A stretch of 57,755 nucleotides of DNA from Rhodospirillaceae bacterium (lineage in GTDB: Bacteria > Pseudomonadota > Alphaproteobacteria > UBA8366). Within the stretch, counting starts at the first letter, position 1. Each line of letters opens with the position of its first letter. Under the pieces are notes generated by a model. The model was not told the DNA's origin and did not search any database. It worked only from the letters and a program-made list of their open reading frames with translations. The DNA lies in the NCBI GenBank assembly GCA_002724395.1, contig PBOR01000031.1, positions 67,768-125,522 on the forward strand, given 5' to 3'. The position numbers and the translations under genes were made by a program. This document shows, piece after piece, positions 43,019 to 52,407 of this stretch.

Positions 43019-44143
43019 ATGTCGTTGTTTGATGAATTTGATAGGCTGACGCCTGATCCTGGAAAGGATCCCCGAATTCTACCCGAGCGGAAAGCTAGTT
43101 CCTCTGCGGGTACTAGTAAGCTGAGTTCCCGCATGCCTTCAACGGAAACAGTAGCCGTTCGGCCAGCTGATTCTATTCGGTTTTCTTTGAGTCGAGGCGC
43201 AGTGATTTCAATAGTTTTGGGTATGATCGCAGCTGCGGCATTACTTTATGCCGGAGGATTCTTGACCTCTTATGTAATTTTTCAGCCTAATACTGGTGTT
43301 CAGATGGCGAAAAACCGCAATGAACTTCCGCCGCCTTCTTTAGTGGATACGGATCGCTCAAGAATTAAAGCTGTCGAGCAAAAAGAAGATGACGGTGCCG
43401 GTCCATTAAAAGTACTCATGTCGTCTGAAACATCCGGTGGACAAGCTGTCGTTGCACGTCAAAGCGATGTATCGGAGGCAAAGCCGCGCGGGGCACCAAG
43501 TAATGCATCAGATGCTGCATTGTCCGGTGTAACGGTACCCACGAATAACCCCATTATGGAAAAGGCACTGCCAGAGGCACCATTACCTCCTGAAGTAGAA
43601 ACCGAGGCGTTAAAATCTCTCCAACAGCTGGTACCCGCGTTGCCTAAAACGGAGCAAGAGGCTTTGAGGGTAGTGAAACCCGTTAAGCCGCGTCCTGTTG
43701 TGCCTTTGAGTTCTGGGTCGTCAGGACTTTCTTCAGAAGATTCTATCGTGCCTGACCAAAATTATAGTGCTGCTCCGGTTGGTACGAGCAAACCAGCAAA
43801 TGTAGTGTCATCTTCGCGCGAAAACCCTTCCGAGACGTTAAGTTCGGCGGAGCCAGACAGTCCAGTGGTTCCGGGCAGTGTTGCCTATACAGTTCAACTC
43901 GGTGCATTTTCGTCCGACAGTAATGCAAAACGCCTGCTTGAGAAGATGTCTGCGGATATACCGGGGTTGCGGGTAGAATCCGGTAAGACACCTTCGGGCC
44001 GAACGCTCTATTACTTGCGGGCAGGTTTGTACGCGAACCGAAGCGAAGCAAAGGATTTCGAAGCGCGGTTGAAAACAGAAAAAAATATAAAATCCGGTTA
44101 CGTTATTCGCGTTAAAGCACCTTCGCCGGCTGGCGGAAATTAA
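43019..44143 (+). CDS. SPOR-domain membrane protein
   Basis: 374 residues. A cytoplasmic N-terminus of about 60 residues, one membrane helix at about 61-88 (AVISIVLGMIAAAALLYAGG), a low-complexity periplasmic linker rich in Pro, Ser and Glu, and a C-terminal SPOR domain from about 293 (YTVQLGAFSSDSNAKRLLE, then YLRAGLYANRSEAKDF). SPOR domains bind denuded septal peptidoglycan, so the protein likely acts at cell division. Preceded by 285 bases of AT-rich DNA. Confidence 0.85.
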   Translation: MSLFDEFDRLTPDPGKDPRILPERKASSSAGTSKLSSRMPSTETVAVRPADSIRFSLSRGAVISIVLGMIAAAALLYAGGFLTSYVIFQPNTGVQMAKNRNELPPPSLVDTDRSRIKAVEQKEDDGAGPLKVLMSSETSGGQAVVARQSDVSEAKPRGAPSNASDAALSGVTVPTNNPIMEKALPEAPLPPEVETEALKSLQQLVPALPKTEQEALRVVKPVKPRPVVPLSSGSSGLSSEDSIVPDQNYSAAPVGTSKPANVVSSSRENPSETLSSAEPDSPVVPGSVAYTVQLGAFSSDSNAKRLLEKMSADIPGLRVESGKTPSGRTLYYLRAGLYANRSEAKDFEARLKTEKNIKSGYVIRVKAPSPAGGN

Positions 44144-44172
44144 CTGGCTTTTTAATAGTCGGATCGGCTGTC

Positions 44173-44850
44173 ATGAAAGAATGTAGTAAATCGATAAATC
44201 GTCGCATGTCCGACCCAAATTTTATGAACCGATACTTTGCTGGTGATGGAATTGATATCGGAGGCGCACCGGATCCGCTATTTTTATATTCTGAGTTGTT
44301 TCCCCGTCTCCGCGAAGTGCGTACCTGGGATTTGGGCGATGGTGATGCCACTTTCATGGAAAGTGTGAAGGATGAAACCTATGATTTTGTTCACTCTAGT
44401 CATTGTCTAGAACATTTGTTGGATCCCAAAAAGGGGCTCAGGAACTGGTTTCGAATTCTCAAACCCGGTGGCTATCTGGTGGTTATCGTACCGGACGAAG
44501 ACTTATACGAGCAGGGTGTTTTCCCTAGCACGTTTAATGCAGACCATAAGTGGACTTTCACAATTTCCAAGTCGGAATCTTGGAGTGACAAGTCAATTAA
44601 TTTATTTGATCTCCTGCCCAAACTAGGCAAGGCTGCAGAGGTTGTGAAAGTAGAGCTATTAAATCAGGGCTACCGCTATGTTTTGCCAAGGTTCGATCAG
44701 ACCTTAACGCCAATTGGTGAAGCCGGAATTGAATTTGTAGTTCGAAAGCGGACATCGGAAGAAATAGCGTTTTGTGGCTTGCATAAACATCCCGGTGAGG
44801 TAGATGGTTTGCTATTTAAATTATTGACAGGAATCACCAAACCTACATGA
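44173..44850 (+). CDS. SAM-dependent methyltransferase (class I)
   Basis: 225 residues. The SAM-binding strand appears as GIDIGGAPDPL, the acidic strand end as WDLGDGD, and motif IV as YDFVHSSHCLEHLLDP followed by RILKPGGYLVVIVPDED, the Methyltransf_11 pattern. Thirty bases after the SPOR gene, same strand. The target is unknown; a sugar or lipid precursor is a common substrate for this type. Confidence 0.8.
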   Translation: MKECSKSINRRMSDPNFMNRYFAGDGIDIGGAPDPLFLYSELFPRLREVRTWDLGDGDATFMESVKDETYDFVHSSHCLEHLLDPKKGLRNWFRILKPGGYLVVIVPDEDLYEQGVFPSTFNADHKWTFTISKSESWSDKSINLFDLLPKLGKAAEVVKVELLNQGYRYVLPRFDQTLTPIGEAGIEFVVRKRTSEEIAFCGLHKHPGEVDGLLFKLLTGITKPT

Positions 44851-45122
44851 AAGTTATTTGATGAGCATGAATGAGCGTAGCGCCCATCAAAAGGTGATGC
44901 ATAGCGGTATAAAAATACTGCGATTTTAAAGTTGGCGCGTGCGATTAGCGAGATTAGGCAAGCGATAGTGATGTATAGGGTCATGCTTGATTTTGTGCCA
45001 AAGTTATTTCAATTCCAAACTCGCTTCGCATTAACTGCGATTACGCCGTTGTGACTACCGTAAACAATTACGTGTTCCACGATGGAGCGATTATACCAAC
45101 GTATGATTAACGCAATCGGTTA
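44851..45122. other. Intergenic region between convergent genes, nothing recognised
   Basis: 272 bases between the methyltransferase and nitroreductase stops. No strong terminator hairpin, RNA gene or coding ORF seen. Confidence 0.35.
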
Positions 45123-45719
45123 TTACCCTGCAGCTTTCGCTTTGCGAATGTCGCCGGTCCATTCACTGATAAAGTAGGTTACCGGCGGGCGTGGTTTGGT
45201 CCGAGGTTCCTCAGACGGCGTACCCAGATAAAGAAAACAGATGATTTGGTCTTTCTTCGCGAGTCCAAGCGCTCCTTTGACATGGGCATCATGGGCTAGA
45301 GGACCGGTCAGCATAATGCCGCCATAACCTTTAGCATGGGCGGCATTGATGATATTTTGAGCTGCTGCACCGGCAGTAATAATTTGCTCAATTTCAGGTG
45401 CCTTTGGATGGTTCTCTGTAACATCTGCATAAATTGCAATGATAAGGGGCGAGCGCAACGGTTTTTTCCGCTGGCTTTCCAGGCGTTCTTCACTAATGGT
45501 TGCATCGTTAAGTGCCATTGCATCGGCCAAAATATCACCGAGCTTATTTCTTGCTTCGCCACGTATAATTAGAAATCGCCACGGCCGCAGAGCCGCGTGA
45601 TCAGGCGCACGCATGCCCGTTTCAAGGATTTCCTCCAACTCACGCCCTTCCGGTGCTGGCTCCCGTAGCAATCTTGCCGGTACGGAGTTCCTACTCATTA
45701 AAGTTTCAATGGCATCCAT
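45123..45719 (-). CDS. Nitroreductase-family FMN protein (YdjA-like)
   Basis: 198 residues. N-terminal MSRNSVPARLLREPAP and RAPDHAALRPWRFLIIRG are the YdjA subtype pattern (FMN-binding Arg and catalytic region); AAAQNIINAAHAKGYGGIML and GYLG-like LYLGTPSEEP close the fold. Reduces nitro compounds, quinones or similar with NAD(P)H; physiological substrate unknown. Last gene of a minus-strand run MlaC-ArgE-rhomboid-nitroreductase, 34 bases after the rhomboid gene. Confidence 0.87.
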   Translation of the reverse strand: MDAIETLMSRNSVPARLLREPAPEGRELEEILETGMRAPDHAALRPWRFLIIRGEARNKLGDILADAMALNDATISEERLESQRKKPLRSPLIIAIYADVTENHPKAPEIEQIITAGAAAQNIINAAHAKGYGGIMLTGPLAHDAHVKGALGLAKKDQIICFLYLGTPSEEPRTKPRPPVTYFISEWTGDIRKAKAAG

Positions 45720-45753
45720 TCTTCGTTCCTCACAGCTGTCATAATTATGATTT

Positions 45754-46455
45754 TTACATCGAAATGGGTGGCCGTGCGATAGGGATATTTAGCCCTGCGC
45801 CGTCGATAAGACGACCTATAGAAAAACCGAAAATGAAGCCGCCAATATGTGCTTCCCATGCTATGTTGCCGATACCAAAGGAGAAGGTCACCGCGGTTAA
45901 TGCAAAAAAAAGATTTAACCCAATCCAAAAGCAGCCAAACAATATAGCGGTCTTTGCAGGCATAATGGGGTAACGGGGGTTGTGTGGTATCTTGGGCGCG
46001 ATCGACATTCTTACTAACGCACCTGCGATAGCGGATAGCGCACCCGAGGCACCCACGAGCGGCGTTACCGCTTCTACGTGAAATACCATCCAAAAGAATG
46101 CCGATGTGATTGACCCCGCTGCGTACAAAATCAGGAAGATCGACCATGAAACGCGGCGTGCGGCCGCGGTGCCGAAGGCAAGCAGGAAAAACATATTTAA
46201 CAGTAAGTGATAACCATCTGCGTGCAGGAAAGCATAGCTAATCGGCGAAATTACAAGCCAAAAACCTTCGAATTGCCAAACGTCTGGAAGACTGAAGCGT
46301 GCTGGTATAAATGCCAGATACCGAATTAATTCATTGTATTGCATGGGGCTCAAAACGAGTTGCAGAAAATGAATAATGATGGTGATGATGGCTATAATTC
46401 GAATGACAGCGGGAATATTAAAAATAGGCTGACGTTTTACGGTTTCATCTACCAT
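45754..46455 (-). CDS. Rhomboid-family intramembrane serine protease
   Basis: 233 residues, six or seven membrane helices. Nucleophile Ser137 in GASGALSAIAGAL (GxSG) and general base His203 in WEAHIGGFIFG; His83 and Asn87 of the oxyanion region are in HADGYHLLLNMFF. It cleaves membrane helices inside the lipid bilayer; substrates unknown. An N-terminal helix before the core is present. Between nitroreductase and argE genes with gaps of 34 and 53 bases. Confidence 0.9.
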   Translation of the reverse strand: MVDETVKRQPIFNIPAVIRIIAIITIIIHFLQLVLSPMQYNELIRYLAFIPARFSLPDVWQFEGFWLVISPISYAFLHADGYHLLLNMFFLLAFGTAAARRVSWSIFLILYAAGSITSAFFWMVFHVEAVTPLVGASGALSAIAGALVRMSIAPKIPHNPRYPIMPAKTAILFGCFWIGLNLFFALTAVTFSFGIGNIAWEAHIGGFIFGFSIGRLIDGAGLNIPIARPPISM

Positions 46456-46508
46456 AGCTTGTTAGGTATGCTCTGCTAACGATAGAGATGTTACGTCGCA
46501 TTGCGAAG

Positions 46509-47666
46509 TTATGAGATATCGCACACTTGCTCCATGAGGCGGTCCATGAAAGCCTCGCATTTAACTATCTGACTCATTTCGATAAACTCGTTTGGCTTGT
46601 GAGCCTGATTGATGCTACCCGGGCCACATACTACGGTTGGCACGCCAGCGCTTTGTTGGAAAAGCCCAGCTTCAGTGCCAAAAGCGACTTTGGCGTGATC
46701 GTTTTGACCAGCGAGTGCTTTGACGAAATTTACCGCGTCATCGCCGGGATCCATATTAAGACCCGGCATGGTCGATTTCACGGTGATTTCAAAGCCAGCA
46801 GCATTGCTAATCAATTTCATTTCTGGCTCGAGTGTATCGCGAATAAACGCTTCGATTTCATCCAAGTAGGTTTCCGCCCTTTGGTCGGGTAAATAACGTA
46901 CCTCAAATTCCAAATAGCATTCTTTGGGCACTATGTTCAGTGCCGTACCGCCATTAACTATGCCGGTGTGAAGAGTTGTATGAGGTACGTCGAAAAGAGG
47001 ATCGAACGGCCCTTCTTTCGCAATACGGCGTGCCATTATTTTTATATACGCAATAAGCTCAGCCGCAAATTCAATTGCGTTGACCCCATGAGGTGCAAGA
47101 CTGGAATGCGCCTCGAAACCGTGAACTGTACAATGGTAACTCGTTTTGCCTTTATGGGCGACGACAACCCGCATATCGGTAGGTTCCCCGACAATGCAGA
47201 GCTTCGGCTTAATCGCCATCCCGTTTATGACGTCGATTAAACGTCTTACACCAATACAGCCGATTTCTTCGTCATAGGAAAAGGCCAAATGGATTGGGGT
47301 TTCTAAGCCCCGTTCAAGGAATTTAGGTGCGTAGGCAAGTGCAACAGCGACAAAGCTTTTCATGTCGCAAGTGCCACGACCATAGAGCCGGCCATTTTTT
47401 TCTACTAGAGTAAATGGGTTGCTATTCCAATCTTGACCATCCACTGGCACAACATCTGTGTGCCCAGATAACATAATGCCAGGGCGATCTAATGGACCGA
47501 GCGTGGCGTAAAGATTGGCTTTTTGTTTGGTGTCATCATGAACGAGCTGGCTTGAGATACCGAGGTCGTCAAGATATTCTCTTATGAAATTTATAAGTTC
47601 GAGATTGGATTCCCGACTTGTCGTATCAAATGCAATCAGCTTGCGAATGAGTTTATCGGTTGAAAT
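46509..47666 (-). CDS. argE: Acetylornithine deacetylase (ArgE), apparent ATT start
   Basis: M20-family metallopeptidase removing acetyl from N-acetylornithine in arginine synthesis (or a related N-acyl amino acid). Metal sites: SGHTDVVPV, GRGTCDMKSF and DEEIGCIGV. The first ATG in frame (47474) would start inside the first metal motif and drop some 64 residues. The frame stays open upstream and encodes the family N-terminus (DKLIRKLIAFDTTSRESNL). No ATG, GTG or TTG is available there. An ATT at 47664-47666 has AGAAGGA seven bases upstream and gives 385 residues, the usual length. A rare ATT start or a sequence error are the two readings. Confidence 0.85.
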   Translation of the reverse strand: MSTDKLIRKLIAFDTTSRESNLELINFIREYLDDLGISSQLVHDDTKQKANLYATLGPLDRPGIMLSGHTDVVPVDGQDWNSNPFTLVEKNGRLYGRGTCDMKSFVAVALAYAPKFLERGLETPIHLAFSYDEEIGCIGVRRLIDVINGMAIKPKLCIVGEPTDMRVVVAHKGKTSYHCTVHGFEAHSSLAPHGVNAIEFAAELIAYIKIMARRIAKEGPFDPLFDVPHTTLHTGIVNGGTALNIVPKECYLEFEVRYLPDQRAETYLDEIEAFIRDTLEPEMKLISNAAGFEITVKSTMPGLNMDPGDDAVNFVKALAGQNDHAKVAFGTEAGLFQQSAGVPTVVCGPGSINQAHKPNEFIEMSQIVKCEAFMDRLMEQVCDIS

Positions 47667-47713
47667 AGTGCGATCCTTCTCTGATGCGCCGCTCTGCTGA
47701 TAAGGCCAAATCT

Positions 47714-48325
47714 CTACCCCGTAGAATTGCGCATTCTGCCAATGATTGATTCGAGGCTATTGAAAAAACCCTCCACGCCGCGTTTGCGAATCACGGTTCT
47801 GAATTCGGAACGTTGGGTCACTGCCATACTGATGCCTTCGACGATAACGTCAATTACAAAATACGTGTCACCTTTATGGCGAATTCGCCAGTGAGTATTG
47901 AGTGGCTGACCGGACGATTGCTTGATGAGAGTGTAGACCAAAGCATCGCGGCGGACAGGTTTTGAGCGAACTACGCTGAAAGTTTCACCTGCGTAGGTGA
48001 GGAGACGTTTAGAATAGGAATAAAGCAAATAGTCGCGAAACAAGGCGAGGTAGCGGTTTTTCTGAGTTTCATTCAATTCACGCCAAGTTTTACCGAGTGC
48101 GAATCGCCCAATCGTTTCCATGTCGATACTTTTATCGAGAATTCGCCGTAACTCGGCTTCTTTGTCCTTCTGCGCCCGGCCACTATCCTTCAAAAGTATA
48201 ATGGTTTCGTCACCTACTTTTCGCAAAAAATTGGCAGCACCCTCAGGCGATGTCTGTGCTTGGACAAGCGAAGCCGTGCCCATAATGACCAATGCGAAAA
48301 GTGTACATATGCTTCGGTACAGCAT
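47714..48325 (-). CDS. mlaC: MlaC-family periplasmic phospholipid-binding protein
   Basis: 203 residues with a signal peptide of about 24 residues (ending VQAQ). The mature part has the MlaC/Ttg2D pattern: LLKDSGRAQKDKEAELRRIL, FALGKTWRELNETQKNRYLALFRDYLL and the NTHWRIRHKGDTYFVIDVIVEGISM strands. MlaC carries phospholipid between outer and inner membranes; relatives (HpnM) carry hopanoids. The other mla genes are not in the window. It leads a minus-strand run with argE 47 bases downstream. Confidence 0.87.
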   Translation of the reverse strand: MLYRSICTLFALVIMGTASLVQAQTSPEGAANFLRKVGDETIILLKDSGRAQKDKEAELRRILDKSIDMETIGRFALGKTWRELNETQKNRYLALFRDYLLYSYSKRLLTYAGETFSVVRSKPVRRDALVYTLIKQSSGQPLNTHWRIRHKGDTYFVIDVIVEGISMAVTQRSEFRTVIRKRGVEGFFNSLESIIGRMRNSTG

Positions 48326-48475
48326 ATTTCTCCCCTAGATCTTTGCTGTTGTAGTAATTCCCCTATACCATCAGTTGCGGATCATGTGAAGTTGAAGGTC
48401 GAAGTACAATGCTGTTGCGCCAAAATGCTAGCTCTTTTTATTGTACTTTTGAGATAGAAATTGGTGATTAATTTG

Positions 48476-49624
48476 ATGGGGACTGAATTGAGCGCTCTTC
48501 CAGACTACATAAACCCTAGGACTGGCATCACTTGGCCGGTTGATACGCCGCGCTGGTGTGCAGAAGATGATGGCGGTTATGTCAATCTCATCCCAGGTGA
48601 GGGCTTGGTACCAAGTGACATTAATCAAGACGTCACGTCTCTATGGCGCTATGCCAAGGCTATCCGGCTTCCTAAGATGACGTACTTTTCCATGGGTGAA
48701 GGATGGACGCCACTTGTTCCCTCGACTTGGCAGGGGCGCGAAATATTGATGAAAATGGATTTTCTGATGCCATCGGGTTCTTACAAGGATCGTGGAGTAG
48801 CGGTGATGTTAAATTATCTCAAACAAACTTGTGTTACCGAAATTCTAGAAGATTCGTCTGGTAATGCGGGTTCATCAGTAGCGACTTACGGCGCGTTTAT
48901 GGGTTTTGATAGCCGAATTTTCGTACCTGCGAATGCGCCAGAGGCCAAGCAGAAGCAAATGGCAGTGCTTGGCGCGGATGTTATAGCGGTTGCTGGTACT
49001 AGAGACGATGTCGCAGCTGCAGCATATGCTGAGACAGAAACGCGGTTTTATGCCGGTCACAATCTACAGCCCTATTTTTTGGAGGGGACTAAGACCCTGG
49101 CGTTCGAAATTTGGGAGCAGTGCGGCTTTGATGTACCTGATGCAATCGTAACCCCAATGGGACAAGGAGGTAATGTTATAGGTTGCCATATTGGCTTCAA
49201 TGAATTGGTATGTGCTGGTGCTATTGATAGAATCCCAAGGATATATGGAATTCAAGCGGAGAACGCAGCGCCCTATTATGCAGCCTGGGCGTCGGGCTCT
49301 AATGTACCAGTAGACATAGACGCTAAGCCGACGATAGCCGATGGTATCGCATCTTCTAAACCGGTTCGTTTGGCAGAAGTTTTGGCAGCGGTGCGTGAAA
49401 CAAAAGGTGGTTTAATAGCAGTTTCTGAAGAAGAGATATGCGATGCCTTGCATTTATTGGCAGAAGGTGGATTTTTTGTAGAGCCAACGACTGCCGCTGG
49501 TGCTGCTGGATTAACGCGGTTAATGGTAGACGGCTTGATTAGTGCAGACGATCGAGTGGTTTTGGTTTTGACGGGAAGTGGTCTTAAGGCGGTAGATAAC
49601 ATTGCAAAAGCACTTCACGTGTAG
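48476..49624 (+). CDS. Threonine synthase-like PLP enzyme
   Basis: 382 residues, fold-type II PLP family. FSMGEGWTPL, the PLP lysine in PSGSYKDRG, the phosphate loop GQGGNVIG, and DSSGNAGSSVATYGA follow threonine synthase. The final Ser/Thr region is VLTGSGLKA. It may make threonine from O-phosphohomoserine, or be a diaminopropionate- or cysteate-type paralogue; no thrA or thrB is nearby. ATG 48476 chosen because GGTGA lies eight bases upstream; TTG 48461 and GTG 48464 are possible but weaker. Divergent from mlaC by 150 bases. Confidence 0.82.
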   Translation: MGTELSALPDYINPRTGITWPVDTPRWCAEDDGGYVNLIPGEGLVPSDINQDVTSLWRYAKAIRLPKMTYFSMGEGWTPLVPSTWQGREILMKMDFLMPSGSYKDRGVAVMLNYLKQTCVTEILEDSSGNAGSSVATYGAFMGFDSRIFVPANAPEAKQKQMAVLGADVIAVAGTRDDVAAAAYAETETRFYAGHNLQPYFLEGTKTLAFEIWEQCGFDVPDAIVTPMGQGGNVIGCHIGFNELVCAGAIDRIPRIYGIQAENAAPYYAAWASGSNVPVDIDAKPTIADGIASSKPVRLAEVLAAVRETKGGLIAVSEEEICDALHLLAEGGFFVEPTTAAGAAGLTRLMVDGLISADDRVVLVLTGSGLKAVDNIAKALHV

Positions 49625-49753
49625 ACAGACAAGTTGAAAACGTTCTGTTGCAATGCCGAAGCAGTTAATTCATTCTTTTTGGTAAATTATTCGATAGAAA
49701 CTATCTCCCCGATATTGCGCAGTGACCGTTCGATACTGGGACAGTGAGGAAGA

Positions 49754-50674
49754 ATGCCAATTGGCGAGGTTTCTGGATCAGATGATCTTAGCGGTGGACT
49801 TAGATCTCTGTCGATTCCGGGCGTTTTGACTAGGGCTTGTCCTATAGGGCCCGCGAGTCCGGTTGTCGTGGATTCCCCTCACAGCGGATCGCTCTATCCT
49901 AATGATCTAGTTTGTTCGGTGCCGCGAATGTCCTTACGACGCGCAGAAGATATGTATGTGGAAGAATTATTTGCTAATGCACCTAAATTTGGCGCGATAT
50001 TTATCCAGGCACATTTTCCGCGCAGTTATATTGATCCAAATCGTGCGTTAGATGATTTGGATCCAGCTTTGCTAAGCAGTGATTGGCCAGATCCAGTAAA
50101 AATTGGCGAAAAGGCGCAATTGGGTCATGGATTAATTTGGCGCTTTTGTCCGCCAGACTTATTGATGTATCGAGATCCACTACCCAGTAGCCAGGTACAC
50201 CGTCGCATTAATAAATATTGGCGCCCCTATCACGACTGCCTTCGTACTTCGATTGAATATATTCATCAGCGTTTCGGTGAAGTCTGGCATTTGAATTGTC
50301 ACTCAATGCCTTCATCTAGAAGACCTGGTGTATTGCATCGCGGTGGGTGCGCGCAAGCCGATTTCGTTTTGGGGGATCGGGATGGGACCAGCTGTGGCCA
50401 GGAATTTAGGGTTATAGTCGCGGACACCTTGCAATCTTTAGGGTATTCTGTTGCTATTAATGATCCATATAAAGGTGTCGAACTAGTTCGAGCCTATTCG
50501 AACCCGGCCGCTGCACGCCATAGTTTACAAATCGAAATCAATAGGTCGCTTTATATGAATGAGCGAACTTTGCAGAAAATTTCCTATTTTGAAGCCTTGA
50601 AAGCGGACTTGGACAAGTTAATTGCCGCAATTGCAGATTTTGCGACGACGAGACTTGTAGCAGCAGCAGAATAG
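49754..50674 (+). CDS. N-formylglutamate amidohydrolase-family protein
   Basis: 306 residues. Family blocks: VVVDSPHSGSLYPND, DMYVEELF, YIDPNRALDDLDP, HLNCHSMPS with metal His residues, and VRAYSNPAAARHSLQIEINRSLYMNE. The enzyme releases formate from N-formylglutamate in histidine breakdown; many family members are not linked to hut genes, and none are seen here, so the substrate is open. Convergent with the NAD kinase gene, six bases between stops. Confidence 0.88.
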   Translation: MPIGEVSGSDDLSGGLRSLSIPGVLTRACPIGPASPVVVDSPHSGSLYPNDLVCSVPRMSLRRAEDMYVEELFANAPKFGAIFIQAHFPRSYIDPNRALDDLDPALLSSDWPDPVKIGEKAQLGHGLIWRFCPPDLLMYRDPLPSSQVHRRINKYWRPYHDCLRTSIEYIHQRFGEVWHLNCHSMPSSRRPGVLHRGGCAQADFVLGDRDGTSCGQEFRVIVADTLQSLGYSVAINDPYKGVELVRAYSNPAAARHSLQIEINRSLYMNERTLQKISYFEALKADLDKLIAAIADFATTRLVAAAE

Positions 50675-50680
50675 TAATCG

Positions 50681-51448
50681 TTAAAGAGTAAACTGTTCCC
50701 TCAGAATCCGGTCTTCTAAATTATGCTCCGGATCAAACATAAGTGTCATTGAGATTGAGCTATCCTCCTGAATTTCAACCCGGATGACGTCCCGTACTTC
50801 ATGATCATCAGCGCAGGCACTTACTGGACGTTTATGGCATTCTAGTATCTCAAAACATATTGTAGCAGATTGTGGCAAAATAGCGCCACGCCAGCGTCTC
50901 GGTCTAAAAACGCTGATGGGAGTCAGGCAAAGTACTCCTGCACCGATCGGCACAATAGGGCCATGCGCCGAGAGATTATAAGCAGTACTGCCTGCTGGTG
51001 TGGAAACGAGAACGCCGTCGCAAATTAGTTCGGGTATTCGTTCTATGCCGTCCACAAGAACACGAATTTTGGCCGCTTGCTGAATTTGGCGTAAAAGGGC
51101 GACTTCGTTGATTGCATGAGTATCGGTTACGTTTCCATCTTTTGTAGTGGTCTGCATAGCTAACGGATGAACAGTTGCTGGGTCTGCTTTTGCAAGACGT
51201 TCTTCAAGGCCTTCTTCACTGAATTCATTCATCAGGAACCCGACGGAACCTCGGTTCATTCCAAAAATGGCTGTTTTGCTATTCTTAAATTGATGTAGCG
51301 TCCGCAGCATGAACCCGTCGCCACCAAGGGCGACAATGATATCTGCCTCTTCTGGCGCTACATGTTTGTAGCGTTTTTGTAACGAGGCTAGCGCGTTTAT
51401 TGCTTCAGGCGTATCTGAGGCTAAAAAAGATATTTTATTTATGTTCAT
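50681..51448 (-). CDS. nadK: NAD kinase
   Basis: 255 residues, the alphaproteobacterial length. Makes NADP from NAD and [21 protein letters not shown] holds the GGDG motif, [15 protein letters not shown] the next block, and [19 protein letters not shown] the second conserved region. A longer frame to 51517 exists but the ATG at 51448 gives the family start ([15 protein letters not shown]). The ribosome site is weak. Confidence 0.9.
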   Translation of the reverse strand: MNINKISFLASDTPEAINALASLQKRYKHVAPEEADIIVALGGDGFMLRTLHQFKNSKTAIFGMNRGSVGFLMNEFSEEGLEERLAKADPATVHPLAMQTTTKDGNVTDTHAINEVALLRQIQQAAKIRVLVDGIERIPELICDGVLVSTPAGSTAYNLSAHGPIVPIGAGVLCLTPISVFRPRRWRGAILPQSATICFEILECHKRPVSACADDHEVRDVIRVEIQEDSSISMTLMFDPEHNLEDRILREQFTL

Positions 51449-52002
51449 AAGAAAGTCCAAAATCAATATCTGGTATTTAGTATAACCAAGCACATTTTTT
51501 CTGGTAGCACTTACCACAAATGACTGGCGGTGGTCGCTCGATATGTGCGGGCCTACTCCTTATTTTTGCCCAAATATGGGTGGTTTGCACATAGCCGCAT
51601 GCCACAGATGTTATAGACTGAAGAGAGGATTGTGATTAATCAAAACTGACTAAGGGTGACAAATATAATGTGTTAGGGTCGATATCAATCGAGTTGGTTG
51701 TCCTCAGCATGATGGGTTTGTAACTTTTGATAAGAATTAGAAAAAGCAGAAAATGCGATGCACGCTGGGTGTGCAGTTCTTGCCCAAAGTGTAAATGGGG
51801 AAAAATGATTATAGTGGGACTAAGCGATCGCAAACAAAATTTGCGTGCAGAATTACCTTAATATCCGGGAATGGCTAAATGCCAGATTTTGATTCTTTTC
51901 TTCGCCTAAGCAGAGTAATGGGTGTCAGAGTGGTTGATGTCACGAATGAAAAACTTCGTGGTACTCCATAAGCGTGAAAAAATGTTCTTAGGGAAACGAG
52001 AA
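51449..52002. other. Long intergenic region, no gene recognised
   Basis: About 550 bases between nadK (minus) and the SnoaL-like gene (plus). No tRNA, riboswitch, terminator or convincing small ORF was found by eye. The frame of the SnoaL-like gene is open back to 51922, but the added residues do not look like the family. Confidence 0.4.
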
Positions 52003-52404
52003 ATGAGAGAACTTCAAGCCATCTTATTTGCTAATGACACTTTTTATTCAGCTTTCACCGGTCGTGATATGATGGAGATGATGAATGTTTGGGCCGAAAG
52101 GATGGAGGTGTGCGTGGTTCACCCGGGCTGGGAGCCTATCTACGGTCGTGAAGCGGTGCTGGAAAGTTGGCGCCGCATTCTGAAAGCTCCTGAGTCACCG
52201 GAGATTCGGGGGCAATCGCCTCAAGTATTGGTGAATGACCCGGTGGGTACAGTGGTATGTTTCGAGGAAATCAAAGGTAATTTTTTGATTGCGACAAATT
52301 TATTCGTTAAGCAATCGGGACGATGGCGGATGTTTCATCACCATGCGGCCCCGACAGATGCCCGGCCCTCTGAGGGGAGCGCGCCGCCTGCTTCTATCAA
52401 TTGA
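52003..52404 (+). CDS. SnoaL/NTF2-like (ketosteroid isomerase fold) protein
   Basis: 133 residues of the cone-shaped SnoaL/DUF4440 fold: a helical start (ILFANDTFYSAFTGRDMMEMMNVWAE), then VVHPGWEPIYGREAVLESWRRIL and sheet strands with FLIATNLFVKQSGRWRMFHHHAAP. Function cannot be told; such proteins bind small hydrophobic ligands or catalyse isomerisation. ATG 52003 chosen because AGGGA lies eight bases before it; ATG 51982 and a GTG at 51922 are weaker. Three bases separate its stop from the convergent moaA stop. Confidence 0.8.
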   Translation: MRELQAILFANDTFYSAFTGRDMMEMMNVWAERMEVCVVHPGWEPIYGREAVLESWRRILKAPESPEIRGQSPQVLVNDPVGTVVCFEEIKGNFLIATNLFVKQSGRWRMFHHHAAPTDARPSEGSAPPASIN

Positions 52405-52407
52405 AGA

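Noticed and set aside
47474-47476. ATG at 47474 as the start of argE
   Set aside because: It would lack about 64 conserved N-terminal residues, which are encoded upstream in the same open frame.
51900-51960. tRNA-like stretch before the SnoaL-like gene
   Set aside because: No acceptor stem, anticodon loop or T-loop pattern could be assembled.
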